Assembly (NCBI GenBank): GCA_029817715.1
Contig: JARUPY010000356.1
Span: 1,087,001 to 1,151,000 of the forward strand
Direction: 5' to 3'
Origin: Melastoma dodecandrum
Lineage: Eukaryota; Streptophyta; Magnoliopsida; Myrtales; Melastomataceae
DNA: 64,000 nt
Numbering within the stretch: the first letter of the stretch is position 1; each line of letters starts with the position of its first letter. The position numbers and the translations under genes are program-made. Shown here piece by piece: positions 1-10,619 of this stretch. Below the pieces are notes generated by a model. That model did not search any database. It was not told the origin of the DNA and saw only the letters and a program-made list of their open reading frames with translations.

Positions 1-224
1 TCACATGCTTCCTTTAGATTTCTTATCCCATACCTCATCCACCCACAGATGGTGTAGCATATTGCCTTATCTCGAATCCGTTGTTCTATATATATCCTTA
101 AGTTTTTGCCTTTGTTCACGTAACTAATCATTAATTAAACTTTGTTCGGTCAAACGTTCTAGGTTCTAGTCAACATTCCAATCCAAATAATATATTACCA
201 TATCCGAAATTCCGGGTCGTTACA
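1..224 (+). mobile_element. 3' end of a Ty3/gypsy LTR, cut by the window edge
   Basis: The segment ends in CCGGGTCGTTACA at 212-224. This is the inverted complement of the TGTAACGACCC start seen at 18775, and such termini are typical of Tekay/Del-type gypsy LTRs. No primer-binding site follows, so this is either the downstream LTR of an element lying left of the window or a solo LTR. The target duplication cannot be checked because the other end is outside. It abuts the broken NLR fragment and probably marks the insertion that truncated it. Confidence 0.6.
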
Positions 225-232
225 CTATGTCT

Positions 233-622
233 TCGATCTCATTGGCCATACGATGACCAGAGATCAGGGTCGTGGGCGGAAAGGAGAGCAGCATGCGATC
301 TGGCGGTGAGGGAGTTTCGATGAGGCCTGCACCTTGGAAGAATCCCGCTTTGCATCAAGAGAGAACATGTTGAGCAGGTCTTCCATGTCGTAGGCAACAT
401 CCCTAAGGTCGCGAGTCACAGGACTGTAGCACGGTCATCATCGTACATCTGCTTTTCCTCTGCAGAATCCAAAACAGCTTGGATCATCGGCAGCTTCTCA
501 CTCCACAAGTGGAGCTTGTCGGAGATGCCGTTGATATGGGCATATTCAGCGATGAGTTGAGAGCCGACCAGGTTGAGGACGGGGAAGAGGAAATCCATCC
601 TTCTCTTCGGAAGTTTTTGCAA
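233..622 (-). pseudogene. CC-NLR resistance gene fragment, N-terminal coiled coil only
   Basis: Read on the minus strand from 622, the translation matches the Rx-type N-terminal coiled-coil domain of plant intracellular immune receptors. It has an amphipathic start beginning MDFLFPVLNLVGSQL (second Met of the reading frame), then SEKLPMIQAVLDSAEEKQ, the usual helix before the EDVID-like region. After TVL a stop occurs at 416-418. The next expected stretch, RDLRDVAYDMEDLLNMF, continues in another frame, so there is a frameshift near 415-430. The reading stops near 233, just before the LTR end at 224. No NB-ARC (P-loop, kinase-2, GLPL) or LRR sequence is present. Coiled-coil NLRs sense pathogen effectors in the cytoplasm; this remnant cannot. 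The family call is fairly safe, the subfamily is not. Confidence 0.7.
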
Positions 623-699
623 TCGTGTGTTTTTCTTTTTGTCTCTTTAGGTGTTTTGTATTGTTTAGGTTGAAGGAATAATATCTTTTCCAAGAAAAA

Positions 700-2195
700 G
701 AGTTGTCGTGTCCAACATAGATCCCTTTATTTCATTCTTAGCTTTGCTTTCAAGGCTACATCCAAACTCAATGATTAAGAAAAGAATCGTACCACCAAAA
801 AAGTCATTAAAGTTATTAATATTCAAATCCGCACGCAAGATGGGGAATTTTTGGAGCAACATGAGCAGTGAAACATGTAAAGAAATGAACAAATATCTTA
901 AGAACATGTAATAGTCATGGAATGCCCACTTTGTGGAACATGGATTCTTCATTTTAATTCATAATGTAATAATTTTACACATTCCTCAAAATGCCCTTAA
1001 ATTCTTTTATTTTAATTTTTTATATTTTCAATCAACCCATTTATTTTAATTATTTTTTCATATTTTGTAAATTAGTATTATTAAGTTATAAATTCATGTT
1101 AGAAAGAAAATATACTTATACAGTGATATAAAAATTGCTTGTCTTTGCAGGTATAAAAATTGGTTTCATAAAAAAATTATAAATATTATACAGTGAGAAA
1201 CATGGTTGTAATGTGAGAGGATTAATGTTGTTTGTTGCATACGATGAGGCCGCACAGGATCTCACGAGAAAAGGACCAACTTCCTCACGGATAAGCAACA
1301 ACTTCATTGCATACACGACATTGTCAAACGAGTGCCGAATATACAACTCCTAAGCCACTACTACATAATCAAGAGGTGGCGGGTGGGAACCCATGCTACT
1401 AACACTCTCGTGATCATCTATCTAAGTGTATTTATTAATTTTACTTTTGATGTATTTTTGTAATCGGATTGTGAGTAATATTGGGTGTTTAGAAACCGTA
1501 GAGAGAATAATGTGGAGTCAATATAGATCGCTCTCTTTGATTAGTAACTTGAAATCTTAGATTAGAATATTAGTGATTTTAAATACACGACCGTTAAGTA
1601 ATGTTTGTCATTTAAGATAAAATTTATTACATCTCATAAATAATAATCGGAATGTCAGTGAGATGAAGACATTACACTTCAAAATAATCAATTTAAATGG
1701 TCTTCATTTACGACCATTATTCCATAACTGAAGTGATTAAAAACTGTTATTAAATGATTTACCTTAGTATGTGTATGCATGAACACTACCTTCGTATACA
1801 CCATCTAGAGTGTCCACACAAAATCATGTAACACAAAACCTCTTCGTTTAATTCTAATTCATTAGAATTAATAGATTTTAAGTTTCGGAATTATAATATG
1901 TTAGATTACAAAAATTATTCTGAAATATTGAAAATAATAAATTCTAGTATTGAATTTAAGTTGCTTGAATATGTGTAAGTTACGGACAAAAGTATGACGC
2001 ATACCAATAAATGTAACGCCATCGCATAAGTATAGAAAGTACTACTATATCATAGTAACTTTAAAATATCAACACCTTCTCAAACAGCTTCACTTCTCGA
2101 TCCTTCCTCTGACAGCAAGGTGAAGATATTTTCATATTTGTGGTAAAAGTAAGAGTTACGTGGCTAACTCTACTACATATTCTACGGGCAATCCT
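700..2195. other. AT-rich intergenic sequence, no gene recognised
   Basis: No coding pattern of a known family was found. A minus-strand reading at 1116-1346 is open for 76 codons but resembles nothing I recognise and is probably chance. The sequence is strongly AT-rich, without obvious tandem arrays. Confidence 0.5.
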
Positions 2196-2203
2196 TCCCT
2201 ATA

Positions 2204-2342
2204 AATAGGGACCAATTTCCCATTTGTAAATCATCCCTCCACAAGTAGTAATCGATCACTTCTCTCCATTCCCTCTCTCTCCCGTTCACAGTAGAAATTG
2301 GTGATAGCTCAAGACGAACGTCACGTTGCGACGGTTTAGTTC
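2204..2342 (+). promoter_or_regulatory. TATA box and CT-rich leader without a gene
   Basis: A canonical TATA motif (CCTATAAATAGGG) near 2209-2221 is followed by a pyrimidine-rich leader (cttctctccattccctctct) around 2259-2278, the look of a plant core promoter and 5' untranslated region. No start codon with a plausible gene follows, because a copia-type LTR candidate begins at 2343. It could be a host promoter separated from its gene by that insertion, or part of another LTR. Confidence 0.35.
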
Positions 2343-4364
2343 TGTTAATTTTAATTTTGATGATGAACTTAAATGACAATGAATTGTTATGGCTTCATAA
2401 ATTATGTGCTTATCTCTGGTAATGAGCTTGTGCAAAGTGTAACTGAGGCTTAAAAGTAAGTCGTATCTTGTTGTATTATAGTATGTTGTAGTTGTCTTAC
2501 TTATTAATTATATATTTAGAAATAAAACAATTCTTATTTATTTTATATTTCGAATTAAATTAAATTATATGCTGAAATGTCTAAATACGTTGAATATGCC
2601 AAATCTTCTGAAGGCAACTCATAATAGTAATATTTCGAGATTTGGGAACAAAATATTTTATTTTGGAAAGTTCTGATCATCTACAAAAGTGTTATGCTGC
2701 AAAGATACAAATGTTGAATCAATAAACGCTTTTATTTTAATATCTGAACTGATAGGATCTTATTAGGTCAGTTAATAGTTAATTTATAAAATATAGAAAC
2801 TAATAATCTCATTTTATATGACATTGATTATACAAGGGAAGTTACTATTTGAGGACTTTCCTTCTTGGTCGGTGTGACCGTTGAACAGGTTTCCGCTGAG
2901 ACTGGCCACAATGTGTTGAAATCTCGTAAATTGGGAAACAAATTATATGTTTCACTCTCCATTAAAAACCGGACGATATTCTTATAAAAAAACTATCTGA
3001 GTGGTCTGTGTGGTTGTCCAAAGCCTGTGTGATCTGAGCGAAGTTTTGTAGCTGTCTGAGCTGAGTGCGGCAGAGAGCGGAAGCTGATAAGTGATCACCC
3101 GATTCTCACTTTCGCAACTACATGAGAGAGTGTCAAGGGCTGTGTGCCACCTTGATTGCCGTGAGAGGGACTGAGTGTTCTCAGTACGTTCAACGAGTGG
3201 CTAGCGAATCAATTGAGGGAAGTTAAGTGAATACATATTCTGAATTCAGTAACCAGTTGCTAACCCATCAGCAAGAAGCTCTTGTTATTTTGTCTTTTCG
3301 TTGGGAAGTCTCGAGCCTACGGAGTTTGAGTAGTTAGACACGCACTTGTTGGTGCAGGCTAGAAGTCTCGTGATTGCAGAGTAGAGCAGGAGTTGGGAAC
3401 GCCGCCGGAGTGGAAAGAAGTCCTCCCGAGCACAGAGGTGCTGTCAGAAGTCTCAACCTCCTCATATAGAGGGATAATAGAGCAGGTTGCGTGGGAGCCG
3501 CAAGTGATGAAAACTCCACCCTAGGCACTGGGTGTATAGTGCAGTGAATCACGGTTCTGGTAACCGTGCACGTCCGAACCGTATGTAGGACATATACCTC
3601 GATTTCATTGTGAGAGAAGTCAGGTTCCGCTATGTGAGGAACCAATCTTTTCTGTTGTTTTAATTTCTGTTCTAAGTGATCTTCTTTGTGGTTGTCTCTT
3701 GTGTTGAAAGACAGGTTCTCATCTTGAGAAGACACAAAAACCGTGTGGAAATCCTCTCCTATGTGATTACGTGTTGAAGCATTCCTCTGATGTGAACAAG
3801 AAACGAGTTGCTCTTTGATAAGTTGTTCTGTCAATATAACAAATAACTCTGTGAGGATTTATTTAACAAACGTTGTCTTTGTGCTTCGATAGATAGGTCT
3901 ACACTAAACCGACAACGTGCTGCGTGAGAATCCTTTGAGCTACCAAAAGCTGAGCATGGGCATCCATCTGTTGAAAAAGAAGGTATCCACTGAGTGAGGT
4001 GCTAATCGTTGCTTCAGAGGGATCTTTAATTTATTCAAGGATTCCTGTGAGAAACTGAAAGTCTAGTGCAAGGTCATTTTGTACCCATTATATTTACATA
4101 GTGGAATCATGTCATTCGTGGAAAGTAGACATAGGCTTGTTATGGCCGAACCACTATAAACAATTGTGTCCCTTACGATCGTGCTTACATCCATAGTGTA
4201 TATAACGATAAACATAATAACGCTTTCAACGAGCCAACCTCATTTCTAAGTAACGCATTGCTGTGACACGGTACGCTTCCGTATAATCTGAGAAATGACA
4301 AAAAAGGAATAAACACTAATTCACCATCCTCTTAGTGTTGATAAACGATCCAACAAGTTCCTCA
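2343..4364 (+). mobile_element. Putative Ty1/copia 5' LTR
   Basis: The interval starts TGTTAATTTTAATTTTGATG and ends CCTCA at 4364. Immediately after comes TTTGGCATCAAAG (4365-4377), a diverged form of the initiator-tRNA-Met primer-binding site TGGTATCAGAGC. A TATA-like box (TTATAAAAAAAC) lies near 2984. The right half has words typical of plant copia LTR/leader sequence, such as the segment around 4130-4175 with TAGGC and GCCGAACCAC. The start is inferred from the TGTT word and its resemblance to the LTR start at 63105. No matching 3' LTR is found, so the boundaries are provisional. Two abutting LTR fragments remain possible. Confidence 0.45.
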
Positions 4365-4632
4365 TTTGGCATCAAAGTTGGGTTGTCGGGGTCGAGTTGC
4401 CGAAGTCCAGCAGAGGTTTTGTCGAAGTCTAGTGGAGATTCTGTCAAAATCCCGCGGAGGTTCTGAAGAAGTATAGCGAAGGTTCTGCCGAAATACCACC
4501 GAAGTTCTGTCGAGAAAGCTACAACCCGAGATTGCGTTGGACATAGGTTGGGGACCAGGCTACGCTTCTAGAAGTCTAACCTGGTACGACAGAATTTAAT
4601 ACTGTTAGCATGCTGAAGAAATTAAATAACCA

Positions 4633-5560
4633 AAATTAAAGACGTACAAGACGTGCATGGAGTCCTATCTCCAAGGCCATGATCCAAGGGAAATTATTGG
4701 CGGAAGTGAGATGACAACACCAGAGGAGGATTATGCTGCACTAAGGAAATGACGAACTAAGGCAGAAAAGGTCATGTTCGCTATTAAGACTACCATAGGG
4801 GAGGAAATGCTTGGGCTATAAAGTACGCCACTACGTCAAAAGATGCCTGGGACATATACTAGCAACTAGGTTCTTGAAGAAAAATGATATGAGGTTACAG
4901 TTGCTAGAAAATGACTTGCTGACAATTAGGCAAGGAGACCTAGGAGTTAATCAATATTTCCTAGAGTAAAGTCCTTATGCCGGGAGATTTCAGAGCTAGA
5001 GCCATAATCCAGTGATGATAAAATGAGGAGGATTATCATCCATGGTTTAAGTGGAGAATATAGGGATTTATTGTGGCAGTACAAAGATGGCCCACGCCGC
5101 TGTCCTTAAAAGATTTTTTAGAAAATTTGCTAACTAGGAGACGTTAGCAAAAGTCTTATATAGTAATAAGGGAAGAAGCCATATTAAAAATAAGAGGGTT
5201 GAGGAGGGAAGATTGCCACAAGTCAGTAGTAAGTGGGAGACGTGATCGATAATTAAATAGACAGGGTAAAGAGAACGAAACTGCAAACCAATGGTATGAG
5301 AGACTTAGGCACGTCGGCTATAACAAGTTGAAGATCATGATGAACAAGGATATGTTAAAAGGCCTTCCTCAGCTGGAGGTAAACATTGACAATGTCTGCT
5401 CAAGCTGATAGTACAGTAAAACACATCGATTACCGTACGAAGAGTCCAAGTATAGGGCCGAAGAACCACCACTACAGCTGATACACACTAACGTGTTTGA
5501 ACCGGTGAAACACCATCAACCAGTAAGGGTTATGCTCAAGACATTTTCCAAACAACTCTG
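4633..5560 (+). pseudogene. Ty1/copia gag and pre-integrase relic
   Basis: Translated fragments match a copia polyprotein. A UBN2-type gag at about 4640-5170 includes ESYLQGHD, EEDYAALRK, KVMFAIKTTIGEEML, FLKKNDMRLQLLENDLLTIR and LGVNQYF. A GAG-pre-integrase segment at about 5285-5510 includes RHVGYNKLKIMMNKDMLKGL, then [15 protein letters not shown], where the integrase would begin. Many in-frame stops and frameshifts are present. The zinc knuckle and protease that should separate the two parts are missing, as are the integrase core, RT and RNase H. It lies just downstream of the putative LTR and primer site at 2343-4377, so it is probably the same element, truncated near 5560. It is non-functional. 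Confidence 0.75.
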
Positions 5561-6353
5561 ATTATTAAACCAATACGTAAATCTTTTGCCCCTGTAGCCA
5601 CGTGTAATAGTACGTGAAGTTAGCAAGCAATAATGTAACCCCTTAGTTAAGTAGGTGACACTAGTTGATTTTCTAGTACCATAAATTAATGAAACAATAG
5701 CCGACCTAATAGTTGCTTCGCCTGCTGCAATAACCGAAATTGCATTGCACATTCATAATAGGCATAAGAAAACATGATCCCTACATGTGCATATTAAAAT
5801 GGGGCAGATTTTTAGTCGAAGTAGAGCATAAACCTAACCCCGCTACTACTCTCAAGACGAAATTAACGCTTTATGTGTGTATTACAAACTAAAACTGTAT
5901 TTTGAAAATAAAAAAGAAAAAACGAATCGTATTATCATACAAAGCTCCAATATCTTAGGAGGCCATCTTGAAACACGTTTAACGCTTAATTGTTAGTAGG
6001 TAACAGTTAGAAAAAACAATCCGCCTAAATCGTTATTTTTGCGATCATTTAGTTAAATCGTTGTTTTAGACAACGATTTTAGGTTTGTCAAAATTTTTCT
6101 AAATTTTCATGAGTTGTTCTTTTTCGTGATTTGAAACCGAGACATACGAAAGACCTAAAAGAGAAACCAAAATAGTCGTTAAAGTTGTTAATTCTGATAG
6201 CAACTTTATGATACACTTTTTGTAATTAAAAATCACTTTTTCAAATATTAACATATCAAAATTTTCTAAACTATTTAGTAAAATGCTTTTAATTAAATTT
6301 ATATCATTCATTAACTTTTTTAATAAATGGGCAATATCTGTTGTAAATTATCT
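5561..6353. other. Unassigned sequence between copia relic and foldback element
   Basis: No coding family was recognised. The minus-strand frames at 5516-5752 and 6099-6311 look like chance openings in AT-rich DNA. A small imperfect hairpin-like segment with repeated AATCGTT words occurs around 6025-6085. Confidence 0.5.
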
Positions 6354-7901
6354 CCCTACCTAGGAAGCGGCTAACGGTACGTGCACGTAACCGTTACGTT
6401 GTTTACTAAAATCGAATTTTTTTAGTAAACTTTACTAAAAATCGACCGTTTTTAGTAAAAATTAGTATCGTGTTTAGTAAAGTTTACTAATTTTTCACTG
6501 TTCACACTTAGTAAAGTTTACTAATTCGCGTTTAGTGAAGTTACCCGGCAATTTTCAGATTATTTTAGTAACAATTTATGAAAAATATCGGTGATTTCCA
6601 CAATTTTTTAGTAATTTTTCCTAAAATATCACTGTTCAAGTTTAGTAAATGGTTACTAAACTTTTTAGTAAATTTGTCCTCCGATTTACTACTTGTAGTT
6701 TAGTAACTTTTACTAATTTATCACTATTCATTTTTAGTAAACTTTGCTAATTTGATTTAGTAAAATTTCAAAGTTTAGTAATTTTTCCAGTTCGCCGTCG
6801 AACGAGATTAGGTATGATTTACTAATTTTTTTAAGGAAAATTAGTAAAATACTGTTAAATATAGTAAAATCGTTTGTAAATTATTAAAAATGATTTTTTT
6901 TTGTAATGTTTTACTAATTTTTGAGCGAAATTTTCAGGAAATTTAGTAAACAGTTACTAAACTTTTTAGTAATTTACTAACCTAAATAGTACATTCCGAA
7001 CCTAACTACAAACCTATCTTTGTTGTGAAATTACTAATTTACCCCCCCGGTAAATTTACAAAGCCCTTTACGAACCCAGTAGTCCCCTCCTGTGGTCTTC
7101 GTCCTCTTCGTTTCTCTCCTTCGTAAATTCGTAAAGGAATTTGTAAATTCGTCCCCTCCTGTTAATTCGTAAAGGTTTTTATAAATTTACCGCGGGGGTT
7201 AAATAGTAATTTCACAATGACCATAGGTTAATAATTAGCTTCGGAATGTACTATTTAGGTTAGTAAATTAGAAAAAAAGTTTAGTAACCGTTTACTAAAT
7301 TTTCTTGAAAATTTCCCTGAAGAATTAGTAAAACATTTAGAAAAAAAATCATTTTTAGTAATTTACAAATGATTTTGCTATGTTCAACAGTATTTTACTA
7401 ATTTTCCTTAAAAAATTAGTAAATCATTATTAATTTCGTTCGACAGCGAACCGAAAAAATTACTAAACTTTGAAATTTTACTAAATCAAGTTAGTAAAGT
7501 TTACTAAAAATGAACAGTAATAAATTAGTAAAATTTACTAAACTACATCCAGTAAATCGGAGGAGAAATTTACTAAAAAGTTTAGTAACCATTTAGTAAA
7601 CTTAAACAGTGATATTTTAGTAAAAGTTATTAAAAAAATTGTGGAAATCACCGATATTTTTCGTAAACGGTTACTAAAATAATGTGGTAATTGCCGGGTA
7701 ACTTTACTAAACGCGAATTAGTAAACTTTACTAACTGTGAACAGTGAAAAATTAGTAAACTTTACTAAGCACGATATTAATTTTTACTTAACATTTTACT
7801 AAAAACGGTCGATTTTTAGTAAAGTTTACTAAAAAAAAGTCGTTTTTAGTAAACAACGTAACGGTTACGTGCACGTACCGTTAGCCGCTTCCCCCTACCT
7901 A
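6354..7901. mobile_element. Foldback (long-TIR) DNA element, MULE-like, with 9-bp TSD
   Basis: The element body is 6363-7892 (1530 bp). Its ends are GGAAGCGGCTAACGGTACGT and the exact reverse complement, and the two arms (about 6363-7062 and 7183-7892) remain inverted complements over about 700 bp with scattered mismatches. Only about 120 bp of spacer separates them. A perfect 9-bp direct repeat CCCTACCTA flanks it (6354-6362 and 7893-7901); 9-bp target duplications are the hallmark of Mutator-like elements. The arms are built from repeated TTTAGTAAAGTTTACTAA-type words, themselves palindromic, and the tips contain the near-palindrome GGTACGTGCACGTAACC. There is no transposase, so it would depend on one supplied elsewhere. 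Family membership rests on TSD length and TIR form only. Confidence 0.88.
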
Positions 7902-8062
7902 CCACTCTCTATAAGCCTCGTGGATCCTTCTCAGAGAGTCAAATTGTGGCTCAAGAAATTACATTACAGCAAGAAGAATTGAGAGGGAGATAGTATCTGA
8001 ATAGAGAAATGTTAGGTAAAGTAAAAGGTAAAAAATAAAGAAACGTGACCGGGATTTGCCAC

Positions 8063-8070
8063 TATAAAAA
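8063..8070 (+). promoter_or_regulatory. TATA box of the O-methyltransferase pseudogene
   Basis: TATAAAAA lies 47 bp upstream of the likely ATG at 8117 and 171 bp downstream of the foldback element's right end. It is consistent with the core promoter of the methyltransferase pseudogene. Confidence 0.55.
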
Positions 8071-8116
8071 GGGGATGCATTCCCCATTTTCGTGTGAGTC
8101 CAACTCAAGTAAATTG

Positions 8117-9317
8117 ATGGAAACCGCACATCATTCCCACTCCAAGGAAAACATGAGTTCGTGATACGAATGAACTGCTCCGACCACAATATAAGGTATT
8201 TAGCCAGGCATTCGGGTTCATGAAGTCCGCGATGCTCAAGTGTGCCATCCAGTTACGGTTCCCCGACCTCATCTACGAGCAAGGCCGCCCCATGACTCTC
8301 CCCGAACTGGTTCACGCCACGCGCATCAACCAAGAGAAATCCCACGGTTTGTCCCATCTCTTGCGCTTCCTCGTCCACTGCGGCTTCTTTGAGATCGTGC
8401 AGTCTGAAGGCGGAGGAGAGCCGACCTACGCCTTAAACAGTACTTCCGAAGTCCTTTTGAGTGATAACGAGTTCAGCATGCAGCCACGGGTGATGATGAT
8501 CTTTCAGTCTTGACCCCTTGCGACCGGTTTGCTGAGTGGCTCTAGAATGATAAATCCACGGCTTTTGGGATGGCTTTCGGGTATGAATTTTGGGAGGGCA
8601 CCGCCCGTGACTCCTCATGGAATGATTTGGTCAACAAGGCTATGGCAAGCGATGCGTGGTTGGTGTTGAGCATTTTGGTCAATGGGGAAGGGAAAGAGGT
8701 CTTCGAGGGGATCAATTCCTTGGTGGACGTCGGTGGTGGGACAGGAACCCTGGCTAGGGTGATCGCAGATGCATTCCCAGAAATAGAGTGCACCGTCCTC
8801 GATCTTCCGCATGTTATCGGCAGCCTCGAAGGTCATAACAACGTGAAGTATGTGGCAGGGGACATGTTCCAAGAAGTCCCCCCTGCAGATGCGGTTGTAC
8901 TAAAGGTGAGTCTACCGCTTCTTTTACATGATTCTTTTTTGAGAAAATATCAAGTCGAGATTTCCTAACGATCTAAATTTTAAACCGTTGGCCGGCCGGA
9001 AAAAGTCGACACTCCATGACTGGGGAGACGACGATTGCCTGAAGATACTGAAGAGATGCAGGGAGTCGATCTCGCAGCAGAACAAGAAAGGGAAGATGTT
9101 GATAATTGACGTGGTGATCGGGGACACGAGCGGGAACGGGAGCAAGGAAAAGACCGAATTGCATCTGTCCACCGATATCGCGATGCTGGCTCTCTGCTCC
9201 GCAAAAGAAAGGACTGAGAAGGAATGGGCGAAGCTATTCAGCAATGCCGGATTCAGCAGGTATGAGATCAGTCCCATTGATATTGGTTTAAAGTCGGTAA
9301 TCCAGGTCTACCCGTAA
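8117..9317 (+). pseudogene. Plant O-methyltransferase (COMT-like), two exons, inactivated
   Basis: The translation matches plant SAM-dependent O-methyltransferases that methylate phenolics in the cytosol. The likely start at 8117 gives METAHHSHSKENMSS, then a frameshift near 8160. The dimerisation domain follows (LKCAIQLRFPDLIYEQGRP, about 8232-8290). A second frameshift near 8507 is followed by AEWL and a TAG stop at about 8543. The catalytic domain follows: the SAM-binding loop VDVGGGTGTLARVIADAFPE (about 8723-8782), LDLPHVI, and KYVAGDMFQEVPPADAV. An intron with GTGAG...AAAAG borders runs 8906-9005 at the conserved position before LHDW. Exon 2 has LHDWGDDDCLKILKRC with the expected catalytic His, and the usual end, then TAA at 9315-9317. 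Two frameshifts and one nonsense codon make it a pseudogene. The substrate cannot be inferred. Confidence 0.88.
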
Positions 9318-9664
9318 CTTCAAGTCTGCATCGAATTAACAGCCCGTTTGGTTTCCGGATTTTGTACCGGAGTGGAATGGAATGAAAATAAAAATTCGAT
9401 TTTGAGATGAAAGTTTTGGGATTATCTTCTATATTTCGGAAAAAAAGCTCCCGGCCTTTATGGGGTACACGTTAATGTTTAGGAAATCAATAACTCCTTC
9501 AAGACAAAAAAAAAAAGCAATGTCAGGCCATGTATCACAACAATTAAAGTAGTTTGCCACGAGCTCTAGGAGTGTCAGCCGAGATAGTCCGAATGTGTTT
9601 GTTTCCGTTTTCGTTGTGGGATAGGCTCTATCATGGCTTTATTCTTTGCCGGAAGAGGCAGTCC
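9318..9664. other. 3' flank of the methyltransferase pseudogene
   Basis: No gene was found. A GCCCGTTTGGTTTCCGGAT word at about 9342-9360 resembles motifs seen at ends of some plant DNA transposons, but no paired end was found. Confidence 0.4.
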
Positions 9665-10619
9665 TATTCACGTGAAAACGGATCACGTCGAAAATATTTG
9701 GCAATAAGACTCATAGGGATTGTAAATGTGGTCGCCAGTAAGTAATCGAATGAAATTGATTAAATGTAAACAGTTTCACAATAAGTAAAGAATGCTTACA
9801 GCCATAAAAATAAAAACAATGATGGTAGTAAGGTTGTAGACTGGCTACTAGGCTCTGTAGACTCAGAGCGGGGTCGTAGACTTGATGCTGGAAACTGCAA
9901 TCCAGCAAGTCTGGGCGATGAAGGACGTCGTAGACTTGACACTGGGCACTCCGGTCTTGAGAATCTGGGCCCTGTCATCGTAGACTTGATAACAGAGCAT
10001 TATAGACTTGCACTCCTTAGCTAGCAGAACTTGGATGCTGGGCTTGGTGAACGGAATGTGGTCGAATGGAGAGGCGGACGTGGATGCCAAGGCTACGGTT
10101 GCTCACCATGGTGGCGTTGTCGAAGGAGGAGACGTGTACCGGGACTATGGTGACTCGTCCTGGAGTTGGAGTGCTGGCGAGGATTAGTTACCAGAGCTAC
10201 GGTGGCTCACTCTAATGGTGGAAGTGAAGGCGGAGTTTGGTTACCAGAGCTACGGTTGTTCACTCTGATGGTGGAAGTGAAGGCGGAGTTTGGTTAACAG
10301 AGCTACGGTTGCTCACTCTGATGGTGGAAGTGAAGGCGGAGTTTGGTTACCAGAGCTACGGTTGTTCACTCTGATGGTGGAAGTGAAGGCGGAGTTTGGT
10401 TAACAGAGCTACGGTTGCTCACTCTGATGGTGGAAGTGAAGACCAATGAAACCTTAAGGGTTTCGCCCAGGTCAGAGAATCCTAACAACTAACAACTAAG
10501 GGGTGACGAGCAAGATAAGCTTCTGTTGACTGATTTGTTCGTGATTTTCTCTGAGGGAGTGCTCCTCCCTTTTATACCCGGTTTATTGCGACCCTTGAAG
10601 ATTTTCTAGTCTGAACCAC
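9665..10619 (-). mobile_element. Left part of the 3' LTR of Tat-like element X
   Basis: This segment aligns with 26004-26880 (shared words such as GAAAACGGATCACGTCG near the start, ATGGTCGCCAGTAAGTAA, and a promoter-like CCTTTTATAC near the right end). The LTR is cut at 10619 by the Tekay-like element and resumes at 21103. The start TG has decayed to TA. It is assigned to the minus strand because the polypurine tract and pol relics beyond 21469 read leftward into it. The full LTR would be about 1.3 kb. Confidence 0.65.
10188..10440. repeat. 53-bp tandem repeat inside the X LTR, 4.8 copies
   Basis: Units starting TTACCAGAGCTACGG or TTAACAGAGCTACGG occur at 10188, 10241, 10294, 10347 and 10400, an exact 53-bp period. 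The solo LTR copy at 26548-26705 has about three more diverged units of 54-57 bp. There are no unique spacers, so this is not a CRISPR-like array. Confidence 0.85.

Noticed and set aside
3334..3834. 166-codon minus-strand open frame
   Set aside because: It lies within the putative copia LTR, has no recognisable domain and is opposite to leader-type sequence, so it is most likely a chance opening.
10188..10440. CRISPR-like direct repeats
   Set aside because: Units are contiguous 53-bp tandem copies without unique spacers, inside a plant LTR.
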